Of a stretch of DNA of 64,000 nucleotides, positions 34,310 through 46,178 are shown one piece after another (the stretch's first letter is position 1; the number at the start of each line of letters is the position of its first letter). The stretch lies in NCBI GenBank assembly GCA_027422505.1, contig JAPQWV010001357.1:29753-93752 (forward strand). The letters are read 5' to 3'. The notes under the pieces were generated by a model, which searched no databases, was not told the origin of the DNA, and was given only the letters and a program-made list of their open reading frames with translations. Source of the DNA: Craterostigma plantagineum (Eukaryota; Streptophyta; Magnoliopsida; Lamiales; Linderniaceae). The translations under genes and the position numbers were made by a program.

Positions 34310-37300
34310 GTAATAATGAGATAAGTAGATGATTTTGGTTAGTGCTGAATTCTAAGGTTTATTTCATTCATTTGTCAGCAATTTCGTTAACTTTTGTTCA
34401 AATAGTCAACTCATGAACTCTTCTTTTGCATTATTTGTGAAAAGTCCTCTTTAGAGGACGGTGTGGGTCTTAAATAAATCGAAGGAAAAAATGGCAAATA
34501 GGTACAGGTATATTAATTATTATTATTATATCTCCAATATTTTGCAATTATCTGAAATACATATAAAACAAGTAAATTCAATCATTATACTTGGATTTTT
34601 TTAGATAATTAAATTAGTTTTAAGTGCTATAGGACGTTTGACATAATTCGATATCCAGACTCAGACGATTCTATCTTAATGTTTGATTTATTAATAAATT
34701 TTGTATTATAAGTGATATTCCCGTGTACTTTAACTGTTGTCAGCTCATTATTAAAAGAAATAGCAAAGAAAAGAAAAAGAACACTAAACTGGTATCAATA
34801 TCATCACGAGCTTCAAATCCAATTGGTACCGTGAAATTAGGACAACGAAAGACCGTACGTAATGGTAAAATGATAAACTCACGAACAAAAGCACCACCAC
34901 AAAGTTACAGAAGATGAAAATACTGATTCACTCGCGTCATATCTCCTGGCATGAAACTTATCTAAATGATATTTAAGGAAACTCGAACATTATTTTATTC
35001 ATTTTTTGCGTCAAGATCCTAAGGCGGCTTATCATCTAACTCGCCCTCATTAATGTATACAAATAGTCGACATGAGCTAATTCATTACCAGTATTTAACG
35101 TATGATTTTGGCTATTATAAAAGACTAATCCCTTCTTTAGATGCACGAGATCAATATTTTGTTTCAATTCTTATTTGATTGTTTATAATTGTTATATTAG
35201 TTAGGTGGAGTGTCGTTGAAGTATGTATACTCTCGCGTGACCGAAAGATTTCCAAAAATAATTGAAGCAAAAAGCCATTTCTTTAGGAATTTATTTAATT
35301 AATTAAAATACACGAGAACAATATCGTTCCACGACGCTGCATGCATGTAGCGAAAATGATCAATCAATCCTTTCACGTTTCATTATTGCTAGCTTGTGTT
35401 CCACTTGCCTGAAAAACAAAGACTTGTGAGAAAGAGATAAGCCATTACTCTTGATGATAACACAGTTACATATAAAAAGGAGATCCACAGACTCACACAT
35501 ATCGAATATAGGTACATATATTCCTTTTTAAGTCTTTAAAGTTTTTTTTTTTTTTTTTGTATGATCATGTATGGATTTGTGATCTTTGCCTACGCCAGCT
35601 ATACAAATCTGCCCTTTACTTTATCACTGGGAAGGAGCGAAATTCGAGCGAGGCTCTTATTAACCATCTCTGATCGTACTCCAAGACGCAAAAAATGGTG
35701 TAGAAACACTCCAATCATATCGTACTCCAAACTCACACTCAAAATTGGTTTTTAGGTTTCTCTCCCATTCTTCAAACCAAATTTCTGTTCGAACAAAAAA
35801 AAATGGGTTTGATGTATTCAAAATTGCAAAAAGAAGTCATTTTATTATATTGAGTTATAAAAAATCACCGCATATACAGAAATAAAATAAATTAAATTCA
35901 TAAAATAGATTGTGCATTAATAAACAAAATAGTTTTTTTTAAAAAAATTATAGTGTAATATGAATATTGTTTTGACATACCTATACAAAAAGTGTCACAA
36001 CTATATATAATCTAAAAAATTAGGAATAAAATGATCACAAGGTACATTGCAATGTGCTAATTGGACATTTGTGCGAGGAAACATCAATTCTGAGGTTTGA
36101 AAGTTATCTTATCATTTTAACTGTACGGCATAAGTTTGAGCGTGCATCCCGAATTATATTTTTTCCTCGTGTAGTGTAATTGTTGGTGTTTTAATAAACA
36201 TTTTTCGATGTTTTTTTTATTATTAATTATTGGGAATCGGCCACCCAAGACTCGTAATTCACTCTTCTATCAAGTGTGAGTGTGAATCGATCCAAGAACT
36301 TCGATCTTGAATGAGATCGAATCGAAAAACCAGCTGAAAATGAAAACCAGAAAAAAAAGGATTTTAACGTGGTTCGGTCTCGAATTTCAACCTACCCCAC
36401 GGACCAACCAAAGCTTTTTATTCCAAATCGTAAATTGGGATTACAAGATTGTATCTTCCTCACCAATTCTCTAGTTTATGTCAAATCCTAACTCTCACTC
36501 TATCGAATTTTTTGATCGCTCGAATACTACTGCTTGAAACCTGAAGATCTGATATTTGTACTACTTTTCAGCTAACAGAAAACCGATCTGCATTGCTTAA
36601 TTGTACCATAAGCATCACAACTTGTACAGCGCCTCATGCCTCACTTGTAAAAGTGCTGTGACGAATCTTTAAGTGAAAAGCAACTTTGTATCTTAGCCAT
36701 CAGATCTTCTCTTCACCGATCGAACGGTTGTAAACATTCCAACTAACTTTCAAAGATTGAACTGATGAGAATCGATTCTTCACAGCAGAATACTTCAAGC
36801 TATTGCTTCTTCAACTCATTATTTCCAGCTTTAGATCGACCTTTCAGCCCTTGATTAATGAGGTATTAGCTCACAGATCCCAACATTTATTATATTTTTC
36901 AATCGAGTTAAAAATATATTGTGTTGTAATTTATAAGTCATAAAATATGTGAATAAAATGTTGAAATTTCTTAATGGCGAGAGAAATGGTTTGGGATGCT
37001 CTATTCCACTAGGTATTCCAAATCATTATTGTATGTATTTCTCTCTACAATTCATCGAAATTATAAATTTCTTTTTTTTTTGGCTTAAACATTCGGTGTA
37101 ATGATATATATGTGTAACGATATTTACGGGTGTTTAAACACTTGGTAGGGGGAGTTGTAACGATATTTACGGTGTTTAAACACTTGGTAGGGGGAGTTGT
37201 AACGATTTTTACTAAGTTAGAATACCTAGTGGAATAGAGGATCTCATACCCAGAGAAACTAGGGATATTCTTTTGAGTTTGAGAATGAGTTTAATGATTG

Positions 37301-38270
37301 AAGAAAATTTATTAAATATTGAGTTTGACCATTTTTGTTTGAGAATGCATTTCTCGATTGGAGATGGTCTTAAGCACATCGTCCATATAACCTTTGGTAG
37401 CGGAGAGAAGGTTTTTTAGTCTTTTGCTTGTCATTTCATATTGTCAAATATATATGGGTATAATTCGTCCCTTCCAAATTGTAATATATAATGGGTTTGT
37501 AATAAGAGAATTATTGGGATTTATAACTGGACTTTACAATTGGTTTCATGCACGAGGTATTACATGGATGAAAATAAAGTGAAAGTTCCCTCATTGCAAA
37601 GATGAAGTGGTCCGCTCCTTCTTACATATGGATGCAAATTTTTATTTGTATAAAATTGTTAGACAATATTATACCAACATGTGCCTGCTCAATGCGTGGG
37701 AAGTGGAAGAATAAATCCAGTTGACTCGCGTGTCTACGTGTGCGCATGCGCATGCACATGCGCGACATGTTTTAAGGAAATTGTACTTCACACATCTTCG
37801 AAAATTCCTCAATAATTTTGTCATGTCAGTGTTTCCATACCATCATGAAACATGCAGATAAAATGTAAACGAAGAACATCCCAAGAGAAACAAAAGCTTA
37901 TGTACCATATAAAGGTTCTGCAGCTATTATGGTGCAGTCTAATGTTCCAGCTAGCCATTTGGAGACATCATACCGTTTGCGGGACTGCCTCAACGTTCAA
38001 CATATGGCAACAAAATATGTTTTTTAAAAGACGTCGAGCCAAGTATCTAAAGGGGAGTCTAATATTGAAGTCTTAAATTGCGTGGATGCGTGAGAACATT
38101 TTTAAATGACGTAATTACATATGAGTACTTAACGATACTTTAGACAGTGTATGATGTGGAATGGAATTGAACTAAGGCACTGTGAGAATCGTTAAACCGT
38201 ATATATAAAACAGGGATGTTGACTTTAAGAAATTTCTTAGCCCAATGGTTCCCTAATTACAAAATGGTCG
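34310..38270. repeat. Tandem segmental duplication, copy B
   Basis: Second, longer copy of the unit at 30780-34300, with unique insertions at about 35750-37400. One insertion has TTAACGTGGTTCGG (about 36364), a motif frequent in plant LTR-like repeats. The blocks keep the same order and orientation as in copy A. Near the ends (33960-34270; 37990-38260) both copies hold similar broken frames, so a decayed gene may once have been present. I cannot identify it. Confidence 0.7.
37115..37199 (+). repeat. 43-bp tandem duplication
   Basis: Two adjacent copies (37115-37157 and 37158-37199) of a unit beginning TAACGATATTTACGG and ending GTAGGGGGAGTTG, differing only by one G in a G run. A third partial start follows at 37200. 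Confidence 0.9.
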
Positions 38271-38479
38271 ATTCCAAGACTTAATCGTCTAGATGCGAAA
38301 TTCAATTGATCTTGTACGATAAAGTTATTTTATCGAAGTCGGTAATGTTTTAATGTTACGATACAAATGAATGTGGTCAATAGATGAATGAGAATAATTT
38401 TCTATTTACATACTTGTATCTTCAATTTGTGGCATGATAGATGTGATCACGTTAGATGTAATTCTATATGTAAGTCATA

Positions 38480-39120
38480 ATCAATGTTTTAAAACGCGTA
38501 GGGCGTTGCATTGCTTGGTGGTGGATCTGGCGCGATGAGCTCGGGTGGCAACGACGAGCTCAATCGGTGGTGGATGTGGCAGTGATCTTTTCCCGTCCTG
38601 TGCAAACGATCGGCTATATTCTCCGATTCGGTGTCAGTTGGATTTCTTCGTGATTCCAACTTGTTAGATTTATTTTAATTACGATAATGCGGAGTGTAAA
38701 TAGTGTAGCGTATTGCATGTGTATTTCGAGCAAATCATTTATAATGAAAAAATAGGATAATATATAACAATATAAGTAAACAAACCATTTTTACAAGGAA
38801 AATAACCCATGAAAAAATAAACTAAGTTAAAATATAATTTAGAAATATATCCAACTTCAATATAATTTTATTATAATGAGTTCTTTTTCGAAAAATATAT
38901 ATTAAAAAAACTATACGATCATACTCATGAAATTATTGCGAAATTTTTTTCTCTTACATATGAATTTAAAATTACTAGCAAAATTACAAGGAAAAGAAGC
39001 TAAAAAAAATAAATAAAATATTAAAAACGTTTTTATTTACGCTATAACGCATTTTAACGAATTTTTACGCTATTTTACGCTACAAAGCGCGCTACAGCAT
39101 GCTTTTTAAAACACCGGTTA
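38480..39120. mobile_element. Possible DNA element with ATGTTTTAAAA ends
   Basis: The left end CAATGTTTTAAAACGCG and the right end TTTTTAAAACACCGG are inverted. The right part repeats TTTTACGCTA-type motifs, the left part GAGCTCGGGTGG-type GC blocks. A target duplication is not clear. Confidence 0.35.
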
Positions 39121-39391
39121 TAATAAGCTTAAATCATATTCCTAGACATATGTTCAATGCAATTACTAATTAGACATCACAGTTGCAGGGATTAACTATA
39201 CCTCAATTGTTGTTCACACTGTCTTTCAATAGCAATTCTAAAAGTAAATCAAAATCCTAATGCCTCAAGACTCAAAACATATCATTACAAAATAACCCTA
39301 GGTAGTATAATTAGGTGAACATAGAGATACATCGCAAAAGTTCATCCAACGAACACTGGCAGGCAAAGACAACCTACGCTGTATAATCATC

Positions 39392-41214
39392 CTAAACCTT
39401 CGGTGGGACCCACTTTCCCGACTTAAAATCTCCGTAGAAGCTGCTCGATTTTCTCGAAACAACGAAGAACACTGCAAATACGACGAAATGAATAGCTGCT
39501 TGCGAATATTAAGGAATCACGAATCAATCATCAAAATGTTTTTTTTTTCAACAAACCAGGAATTCCAGGGACGATGAGATCCGAGCTTTTAAGAACATCG
39601 TGAAGTGTCTTCCTCTCGTTTACCCTAACCCATTTTATATCGTTGCCTGTAAATTGATCGAACGAAATTATTCTAAGTTCGTTTGTTACACATCATAGAT
39701 GAAGTTAGTTGGCGGGAAAGTTATTACATACCATTATTATATACTCTACTTCGAGCTTTATCAATCTCTTCATCATCGAACTTTTCGACATGAGAAGCCG
39801 CCGTGCCTTGCAAAAGATGTCTGTAAATATCTTTCTTGGATAGAGGAACTCCCGAATTTGCCTGTCGAACAGTGCAAACGATTAATATCTTCTGATTCTA
39901 CCAAACTATTAACAAATTTAGTACAAACGCATAAATGTTTTTTTTTACCTCATAGTATAACTCGATGGCATCACGAGTATATGCGTTCTTGGTATCCCAT
40001 GGCAATGGTGGACTAATCTCCGAAAACATGTTTGACGGATAAGGACTGGCTGAAATTTTTTTGCATGATTTTATATACTCGAAAAAAGAATAAATAGGAT
40101 GGAAAATTTTCAAGGATATCACATCAAGATGAAGTGAGAACATATCGGTCTCGCAAAAATCCTCAATGATGTCGCTGGACATGACCTCGGCGTACAAAAG
40201 GACAACCGACCAGTGGAGAATATTGCTCTTATCTAAGGTTGGTTTTTTAACCCCGGTTAGTTCCTCATACATCGGTTTCCCAAATGTAATCTGCCTATCC
40301 TCAAATGCAGAGATTAGGGTCTGTATGAATTCAAAACTCAGATGAGAAGCAATAATAATGGATGGTCAGATAGAAAGAAAGAAAGAAGGAAAAAAAGTGA
40401 TAGTTCTTCCACCTTAGCTGATGCAATGGCTTTGGACATTTCGATTTCTCGCTGTTCTATCTCTGATTTCTTCGCGTTTATATGCTTCATCAGCGTCTTT
40501 AACTCTTCATTATCTGGAGATTTCTCGAGGCCCTTCTCGCAATATGATTTTGCCCCATCCATTAGATTGAGAGATAAGGAAGCTTTCACAGCTCTGTAAA
40601 AAGCCTAACCTTAAGAAAGAACGCAATTAAGCAGTGATCCATCAGAAAGCTACTAACGTAAGACGGGACAAGGAAAATCCACACAAACAAACCTTAACGT
40701 TTGATGAGTTGAGCTTAATAGCTTCCTCTGCGTCGTTCAAAGCTCGCCTAAAGTTTCCGACAAGTAGATTAACGTGGGCCTGTTAGAATACAGTATAGAA
40801 GTCTCTGTATCATTCAAGGCCTTCTGATTAATGGCCCTCGTATAGCAATCTATGGCGTCTCCATAGTGCTTCTTCCCCTTTTTCACATACTCATTGCCCT
40901 GTTCCTGAAGCAGCACAACCAAGCACAGCTGAATCTAATCTTGTACCATCACCTCATCGAAGTTCGAATCTTTTTCAAGAATGATAATGCTTGAAGTACG
41001 ATAATATTCCCAGCTAACAATTACTAGCATACCCATAACTAGAAACCAAGAAAAACCACCAAGCAAGATATCGAATTTAAACAGAACATTATAATAAACG
41101 AGGAATAAATAAGGGGTATACCTTGAGTTCAACAGCAGCCGACTCTTTAAGGGCAGCGATAGCATCAATGTCGAAAATTTCTTCATCTGCTCTGGGTTGT
41201 GAACTAGATTCCAT
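39392..41214 (-). CDS. TTC4: TTC4-type TPR co-chaperone (CNS1 homologue)
   Basis: Exons on the minus strand: 41214-41122, 40904-40693, 40604-40413, 40320-40123, about 40030-39949, 39861-39732, 39646-39557 and 39471-39392. The N-terminus contains DIDAIAALKESAAVELK. TPR motifs follow (EQGNEYVKKGKKHYGDAIDCYTRAI; FYRAVKASLSLNL) and a charged helix. The C-terminal wheel-like domain has LTGVKKPTLDKSNILHW, LYAEVMSSDIIEDFCETD, SPPLPWDTKNAYTRDAIELYYE and GTAASHVEKFDDEE, and the end is FKSGKWVPPKV. TTC4/Cns1 proteins bind HSP90 and HSP70 and act in ribosome and translation-factor folding. Exon 2 is 212 nt where 213 are expected: one base is missing in a G/C run near 40778, breaking the frame after SILYSNR. 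The acceptor of exon 5 is uncertain. Otherwise the gene is complete, so a sequence error is likely. Confidence 0.92.
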
Positions 41215-41693
41215 CCGCAGACCCCCCTTATTACAAAGATGACTTCGGTGCGTGCGTGTGTTTCAATAAAACCTTGTATAATTATTGAGCTGTTGTCGGG
41301 CTTTGTATAAATCGATTCAGTATATGAAGTCCATTTCCAAGTGCTGTGGCAATACAAGGAAGGTTTCGAGAATGACCAAATGGCTCGTGAGGCCAGAGCT
41401 TTTTATTAATTTTTAATTTCAATAAATATTCTGATGAACCTTAAACTCTAGACACGACTAGGGTTGCAAACGAATCGAGCCGGATACCACAACAATTCGT
41501 ATTCGGATGACAATCAAATACGAATATGAATATTTAAGCGAATCATAAAATCGATTTGTATTCGAATTCGGAAATATTCGAATCATTCGAATATGGATTA
41601 TATTTGGATATTTATCTTATATTTAATAAAAATATAAATATTATTATATTTAAAATATATATTTAAATTTAATTATTGAATTGTAATATATTA

Positions 41694-42172
41694 CAGTAGA
41701 ATCTCTCTAAACTAATACACTTGGGACCAGCAAATTTATTAATTAAAAGAGTTATTAATTAATCGATAAATTAATATTTTATTGATAAATTAATATTTTA
41801 TTAATTTATAATGTATATTACCTTTCAAACTTTCCAAATATCAAATAACCTTCAATATCCCATGTCTTTAATGAACGTCAAATTATGAATCAAAACTTCA
41901 ATCCCACAAGTCTATCATAAGTCGTATGGTTATAATGTACATTCAGGTAACATTAATAAATATATCTTCTATATAATACATTATGAGAATGTTTTTATGG
42001 AATTTTTAATTTATAATTTATACGGGACCTATAGAAATTATCAAAAGTCTATTATCTTATAATTTTAGAGAATTATTAATTTAGTACGTTATCTCCGAGT
42101 CGGGACCGGCCAGAAATATTATATTAAAGAGTTTATTAAATTATCGAGTATTAATTTATAGAGTTTCTACTG
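41694..42172. mobile_element. Nested MITE with CAGTAGAATCTCTCTAAA ends
   Basis: The inverted ends CAGTAGAATCTCT and AGAGTTTCTACTG, with TTAATTTATAG-type subterminal repeats and the phrase TTGGGACCAGCAAATTTATTAATT, match a widespread plant hAT-type MITE pattern. Confidence 0.65.
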
Positions 42173-42495
42173 CATATATGAGTGCTAAGATTGGCACCCC
42201 TTAAAAAAAGTTGGAAATTGTACAATTTCTTAAAATTTGTCCTCCATCAATAGTAATGTAAGTTTTAATTTATTATATTTTATTTCATTTAATGCAGTTA
42301 TTCAACGGAAATTATTTGTTTTAAATAAAGTTAATTATGTAATTTATGGTTGAAGTTAATTCTACTCTTTACCACTTACAAAATAAACAAAACATTAATT
42401 TATAAATATTATTCTTCGAATTATTTTAAAAATCTTATACCATAAATTTTCATATTAATCTAGACAAATAGGTTGAAGTAAAATAAAAACAAATA

Positions 42496-42754
42496 CTTCC
42501 TCCGTCCCACTTATTTCTTTCCTTCATTCTATTTCGTGTGTCCCACAAAATTCTTCCTATTTCTATTTTTTGTAAACAATTATTCAAATAATTGAGTATT
42601 AAATGAGGAGAGAGAGGAAGTTTCAATTTTGAATTGTGTTTAAAATTATTGAGGAGGGAGAGGAAGTTTTGGTGGAATAATTAGTGAATTAATTAGATCC
42701 TTCTTAATTTGCGTGCCCACTAATTTTTGGAAAGTAATATGTGGACGGAGGAAG
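42496..42754. mobile_element. Stowaway-like MITE
   Basis: The ends CTTCCTCCGTCCCAC and, inverted, GTGGACGGAGGAAG are the classic Tc1/mariner MITE termini. TA dinucleotides at 42494-42495 and 42755-42756 are the target duplication. Confidence 0.85.
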
Positions 42755-43499
42755 TACTAAGAACCTAAACATAAATTTATTTAATAAATGTGTAGAATTA
42801 AATAATAGTTATATGGTTACATGAAAGAAAGAATTAATAAATAATGGAGAGGAAGTATAGGCATAATAAATAATAATTATAGTAAATATTGGATTGAAAG
42901 AACGCCATTAGCTGATACTGAAAATTGAAATTTTTACTTTTTGTAATAAATTTGGTGTTATAATTAATTATGGTGTTTATACATAGTAATTTTCGGGGGT
43001 ATAGAATTTCCCATTAGATATTTATTTTTAATTTAAGAAAATATTATATTTAAGATATATATTGAATTAACATATGCTATAAGTAGTATATAACGAATGA
43101 TATATTCTATTTAAATATATATGGAATTATTCGAATAGAATATTCTATAAAAAAATCGAATTGAATCGAATACTTTGATTTTGTATTCTTATTCGGAAGT
43201 CGAATCAACAAAACTATTTTAATTGGGATTCATTTTCCGAATTCGAATCTTAATTTTCGAATCGAATATCGAATAGAACTAAAAGATTCGATTCGTTTGC
43301 AACCCTACTCACGAGCTCGAGAGATGAGGTCATTATTTACACGAAAATATGTAACTAATGGAACTCTCGATGCTCGATAGTGGAACAATATAAATTTAAA
43401 TAACATATACTCTCTTGATTGCTTAAACTTTTATGCGGAGTTAATGAATACTAGTCATTTAGCATATTCAATGTATGTGCAATATATTTTATATTTTGA

Positions 43500-43960
43500 A
43501 TATTTTGTATTATTAATTAAGTTATTTAGAACATAAGATTTTAAAGTGAGGATAACACGGTATAAACCAAAAGCTTAAAGGATATGACAAACTAATTTAT
43601 AGTTTTTAGGCCGTCTACGCTCTTTATATAATAGTATAGATGATATTAGAGTTCAAACTTATTGTCACTAGTACGAATCTTCGCAGCTACCCAATAGATC
43701 AAATATGAGGAAGCGATTTCAAAAACCTGAATTTAAAATATGATACGTCCATTCTCTTAGGGCCCGTTTGGTTACAAGCTCCACACAAAAGCACAAGTTA
43801 AATTCTAGGCAATATAGCCCATTATATTTTATCTTACCACTTTCAGCCATATTATTTATACTGAGGCCCACAATCATTTAATGGACTAATAATGTCTGGT
43901 TGAACATAAAAAACCAAACAACATATAATTGGTCATTATTAATAATTAATATTATCTTGT
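43500..43960 (+). repeat. Dispersed repeat, copy 1 (uninterrupted)
   Basis: Aligned with about 59560-60310: shared ATATGATACGTCCA, CTCTTAGGGCCC, CACACAAAAGC, TATTTTATCT and ACCACTTTC blocks in the same order. The flanking part (GGCCGTCTACGCTC; AGACCGCTCTTG) also matches. This copy lacks the 390-bp insertion present in the second, so it gives the empty-site sequence (TTTAAAATA at 43732-43740). Confidence 0.75.
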
Positions 43961-44494
43961 ATAATCTAGGATACCAATATGAGATTTGCTATGGTGCCCA
44001 CCTACCGTGAGCAACCACCGCGAGCATCATAACGGATGATTTATGATGAAGAACATTACATTAGCAAAAGAAGGACAGTATTTATTAAAAAAAATTAAAA
44101 CTAACGAACAATATATGTTAACAATGAATAAACTCAATGAATATTAGACCCCATTGAAAATAATTATTTAATACCAATATTTGTTAATTTTTTAATGTTT
44201 GGACTAAAATTAAACAATTCTTAAATGTCATGATTACCTTTTATATTGCATAAAAAAGTAAAATGCAATAAACTTAGATTCAAATTATTCCTTAAGTTTT
44301 CATTTTCTGTCATCATAAGGACTTATTCACTAGAATATGCGGTGTAACGATCTTCTCTACATCATTATTATTTAACACCCATTTAAGATCGATCCATTTA
44401 ATCTAATGTGTTTGGGTCTATACCCAATTACTAAGACTCATTCAATATTGGGTATGCTCGTGCCCATTTATTTAATTGGATTTGTGTATGGGTC

Positions 44495-44854
44495 TTGATA
44501 GGTATATCCATACCCTACCCATTGTCATTTCTAACCGAATATCCGTCACTAAAGGGAACTAAATTAAAAAAATTAACGCAAGCTCAGCTCTCTCACCATC
44601 GCAACCACCTTCACTCTGGCCAGGTCCGCCGCCGAGAAGCCGCCATCGAGAAGCAGCCGAGAAGCCGCCGCCGTCCACCGCCGCAACTATCGCTGCCCCA
44701 AATTCTGCCACCTAACTTTCTCTGTCGGCGAGCCAAACCCACCACCAAATTGTCGTCGCACTTGATTCTCCCCGAGCCGCAGTCTCCGTCGAACCGTGGG
44801 TGCGACGCATATATGCGTCAGAATGAAGAAAGAGAACCTAAGAAAGCATCTTGA
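44495..44854 (+). other. GC-rich Ser/Pro/Arg ORF, probably not a gene
   Basis: An open frame of 119 codons over a CCGCCGCCGAGAAGCC-rich patch. It lacks recognisable domains, and the repeats (GAGAAGCCGCC, GAGAAGCAGCC) explain the openness. It could be a fragment of a host gene exon. Confidence 0.25.
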
Positions 44855-44964
44855 GTTTTTATTTGGGTGCGATTGGACTAATGTTACTTCTTTTTTGAGT
44901 TCTGCATTAAGATTGGATATGCTCTTAGATAAAACGAAGAAATGAGTAAAAAAATAGGGTATAT

Positions 44965-45247
44965 TACAAATCAGGCCCAAAATATTTTAAAATAGAGTTC
45001 ATGTCCTGTTAAGAAAATTTTAGTTTAAAGACCCAATTTTAGAGATAAGGACTGAAATTACACAAGTGTTATAAAATGTATATGAACTGTTACTGAATGG
45101 TCTTTTGTGATATTCAGAACAATGAAGTGTTACTCCATAATAATGAAGTGTTAATGCAGAATAATAAAGTGTTACTGAACAAAGTGAGTCCTTAAATCTA
45201 TTTTTTTGCTGAGAAAGGCTGAATTCTAAATTCAGGCCCTTACATGG
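44965..45247. mobile_element. GTACC-family miniature element, split by a Mutator-like element
   Basis: It starts AATCAGGCCCAAAAT, continues with GACCCAATTTTAGAGATAAGGACT, repeated AATGAAGTGTTACT units and GTCCTTAAATCTATTTTTTTGC, and ends CAGGCCCTTACATGG. The final piece lies beyond the 4.9-kb insertion (50147-50175: TTACATGGTCCGAATTAAAA). The layout matches 18620-18975 and 59704-60093. Confidence 0.6.
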
Positions 45248-45326
45248 GTATTTTTAATTAAATAAACAAAAAAAAAACAAACATAACAAAATAAACGGAG
45301 AAGCAGAAGCATTAATAAAATAGGTA

Positions 45327-45468
45327 TTTTCGTACTCCCAGAGTACGAGTTACTTTAACTCGTAATCTGGGAGTACGAGTTACGGGCCCAGCTGGCGCGT
45401 GCGACTAGCTGGACTAACTCGTACTCCCAGAGTACGAATTAGTAACTCGTACTCCCAGAGTACGAGTT
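45327..45468. repeat. Left subterminal hairpins (four 25-nt units)
   Basis: Units at 45327-45351, 45357-45381, 45416-45440 and 45444-45468, each a hairpin such as CGTACTC...GAGTACG. They form two pairs with 3-5 bases within a pair and a linker of about 34 bases between the pairs. Confidence 0.85.
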
Positions 45469-45489
45469 AGATCTGGTTTATAAACCTCG

Positions 45490-46060
45490 CGACGAACTGA
45501 AACGACGAAGACGACGACGAAGCCGACGAAGACGACGCCGAACTGCTGCCCGCCGCGACTGCCGCGATCCCCGACGCAACGCCACGCCGCGCCCGACTGA
45601 GACGCGACGCCCCGACGCCACGCCCGCCGTCGCTGCCCCGCCCGCTGTCGCTGCCCCGCCGCCCGTCGCTGCCCCGCTCGCCGTCGCTGCACCGCCGCTG
45701 TCCGTCGCTGCCCACGCCCGCAGCCCCGCCCCCGTCGCTGCCCCGCCCGCCGTCGCAGCCCCGCGCCCGCTGCCCCGCCGCCCGTCGCTGCCCCACGCCC
45801 GCCCCGTCCCTGCCCCGCCCCCCGTCGCTGCCGACGCTGGCCCCGCCGCTGCCCCACGCCCGCAGCCTCGCCCCCGTCGCTGCCCGCGACCGCTGCCCCG
45901 CCCCCCGTCGCTGCCCGCCGCTGCCCGTCGCTGCCCACCGCTGCCCGTCGCTGCCCCGCCCCCGACGCCCCGACGCCACGCCCGCAGCCCCGCCCCCGTC
46001 GCTGCCCACGACCGCTGCCCCGTCGCTGCCCCGCGCCCCGTCTTTCCCCCGCCCAGACGA
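45490..46060. repeat. GC-rich CGTCGCTGCCCCGCC minisatellite
   Basis: About 570 bases, visibly far richer in G+C than anything else here. It is built from irregular 12-18 bp variants of CGTCGCTGCCCCGCC and CACGCCCGCAGCCC. It opens a long minus-strand frame of Arg/Gly/Gln repeats and a plus-strand frame of Pro/Ser repeats. Both are by-products of the repeat, and neither has a homologue I recognise. Confidence 0.85.
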
Positions 46061-46178
46061 CGTCGTACGCGCGAGTAGTTTGGGTACCCGTTATGATTCG
46101 AAAATCAATTTTTTGTGTTAATTTCATCATATCAAATGCTTTATTGATTGTCGATTTGTTTTTTTCATTAAATGTAGA

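Larger units (their letters stand above)
41460..43306. mobile_element. hAT-like element with GGGTTGCAAACGAATCGA ends
   Basis: AGGGTTGCAAACGAATCGA at the left and TCGATTCGTTTGCAACCCT-like sequence at the right are near-perfect inverted termini. Subterminal TTCGAATA/TATTCGAA repeats extend inward on both sides. The flanks share only CACGA, so the target duplication is imperfect. Two smaller elements are nested inside. No transposase. Confidence 0.6.

Noticed and set aside
33209..37375. ACATCTCCAATCG and GATTGGAGATG as ends of one 4-kb element
   Set aside because: These words are common MITE-like ends. The interval crosses the border of the tandem duplication, and no target duplication is visible.
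40338..40599. Plus-strand frame opposite TTC4 exon 3
   Set aside because: Shadow of the minus-strand TPR exon, whose codon pattern, splice sites and homology are clear.
44495..44854. Candidate Ser/Pro/Arg-rich small gene
   Set aside because: The low-complexity GC patch gives open frames by composition. No domain, no splice support, no conserved motif.
45414..46130. Long minus-strand frame encoding Arg/Gly/Gln repeats
   Set aside because: It is an automatic consequence of the CGTCGCTGCCCCGCC minisatellite. Overlapping frames are also open, and there is no domain, intron signal or homologue.
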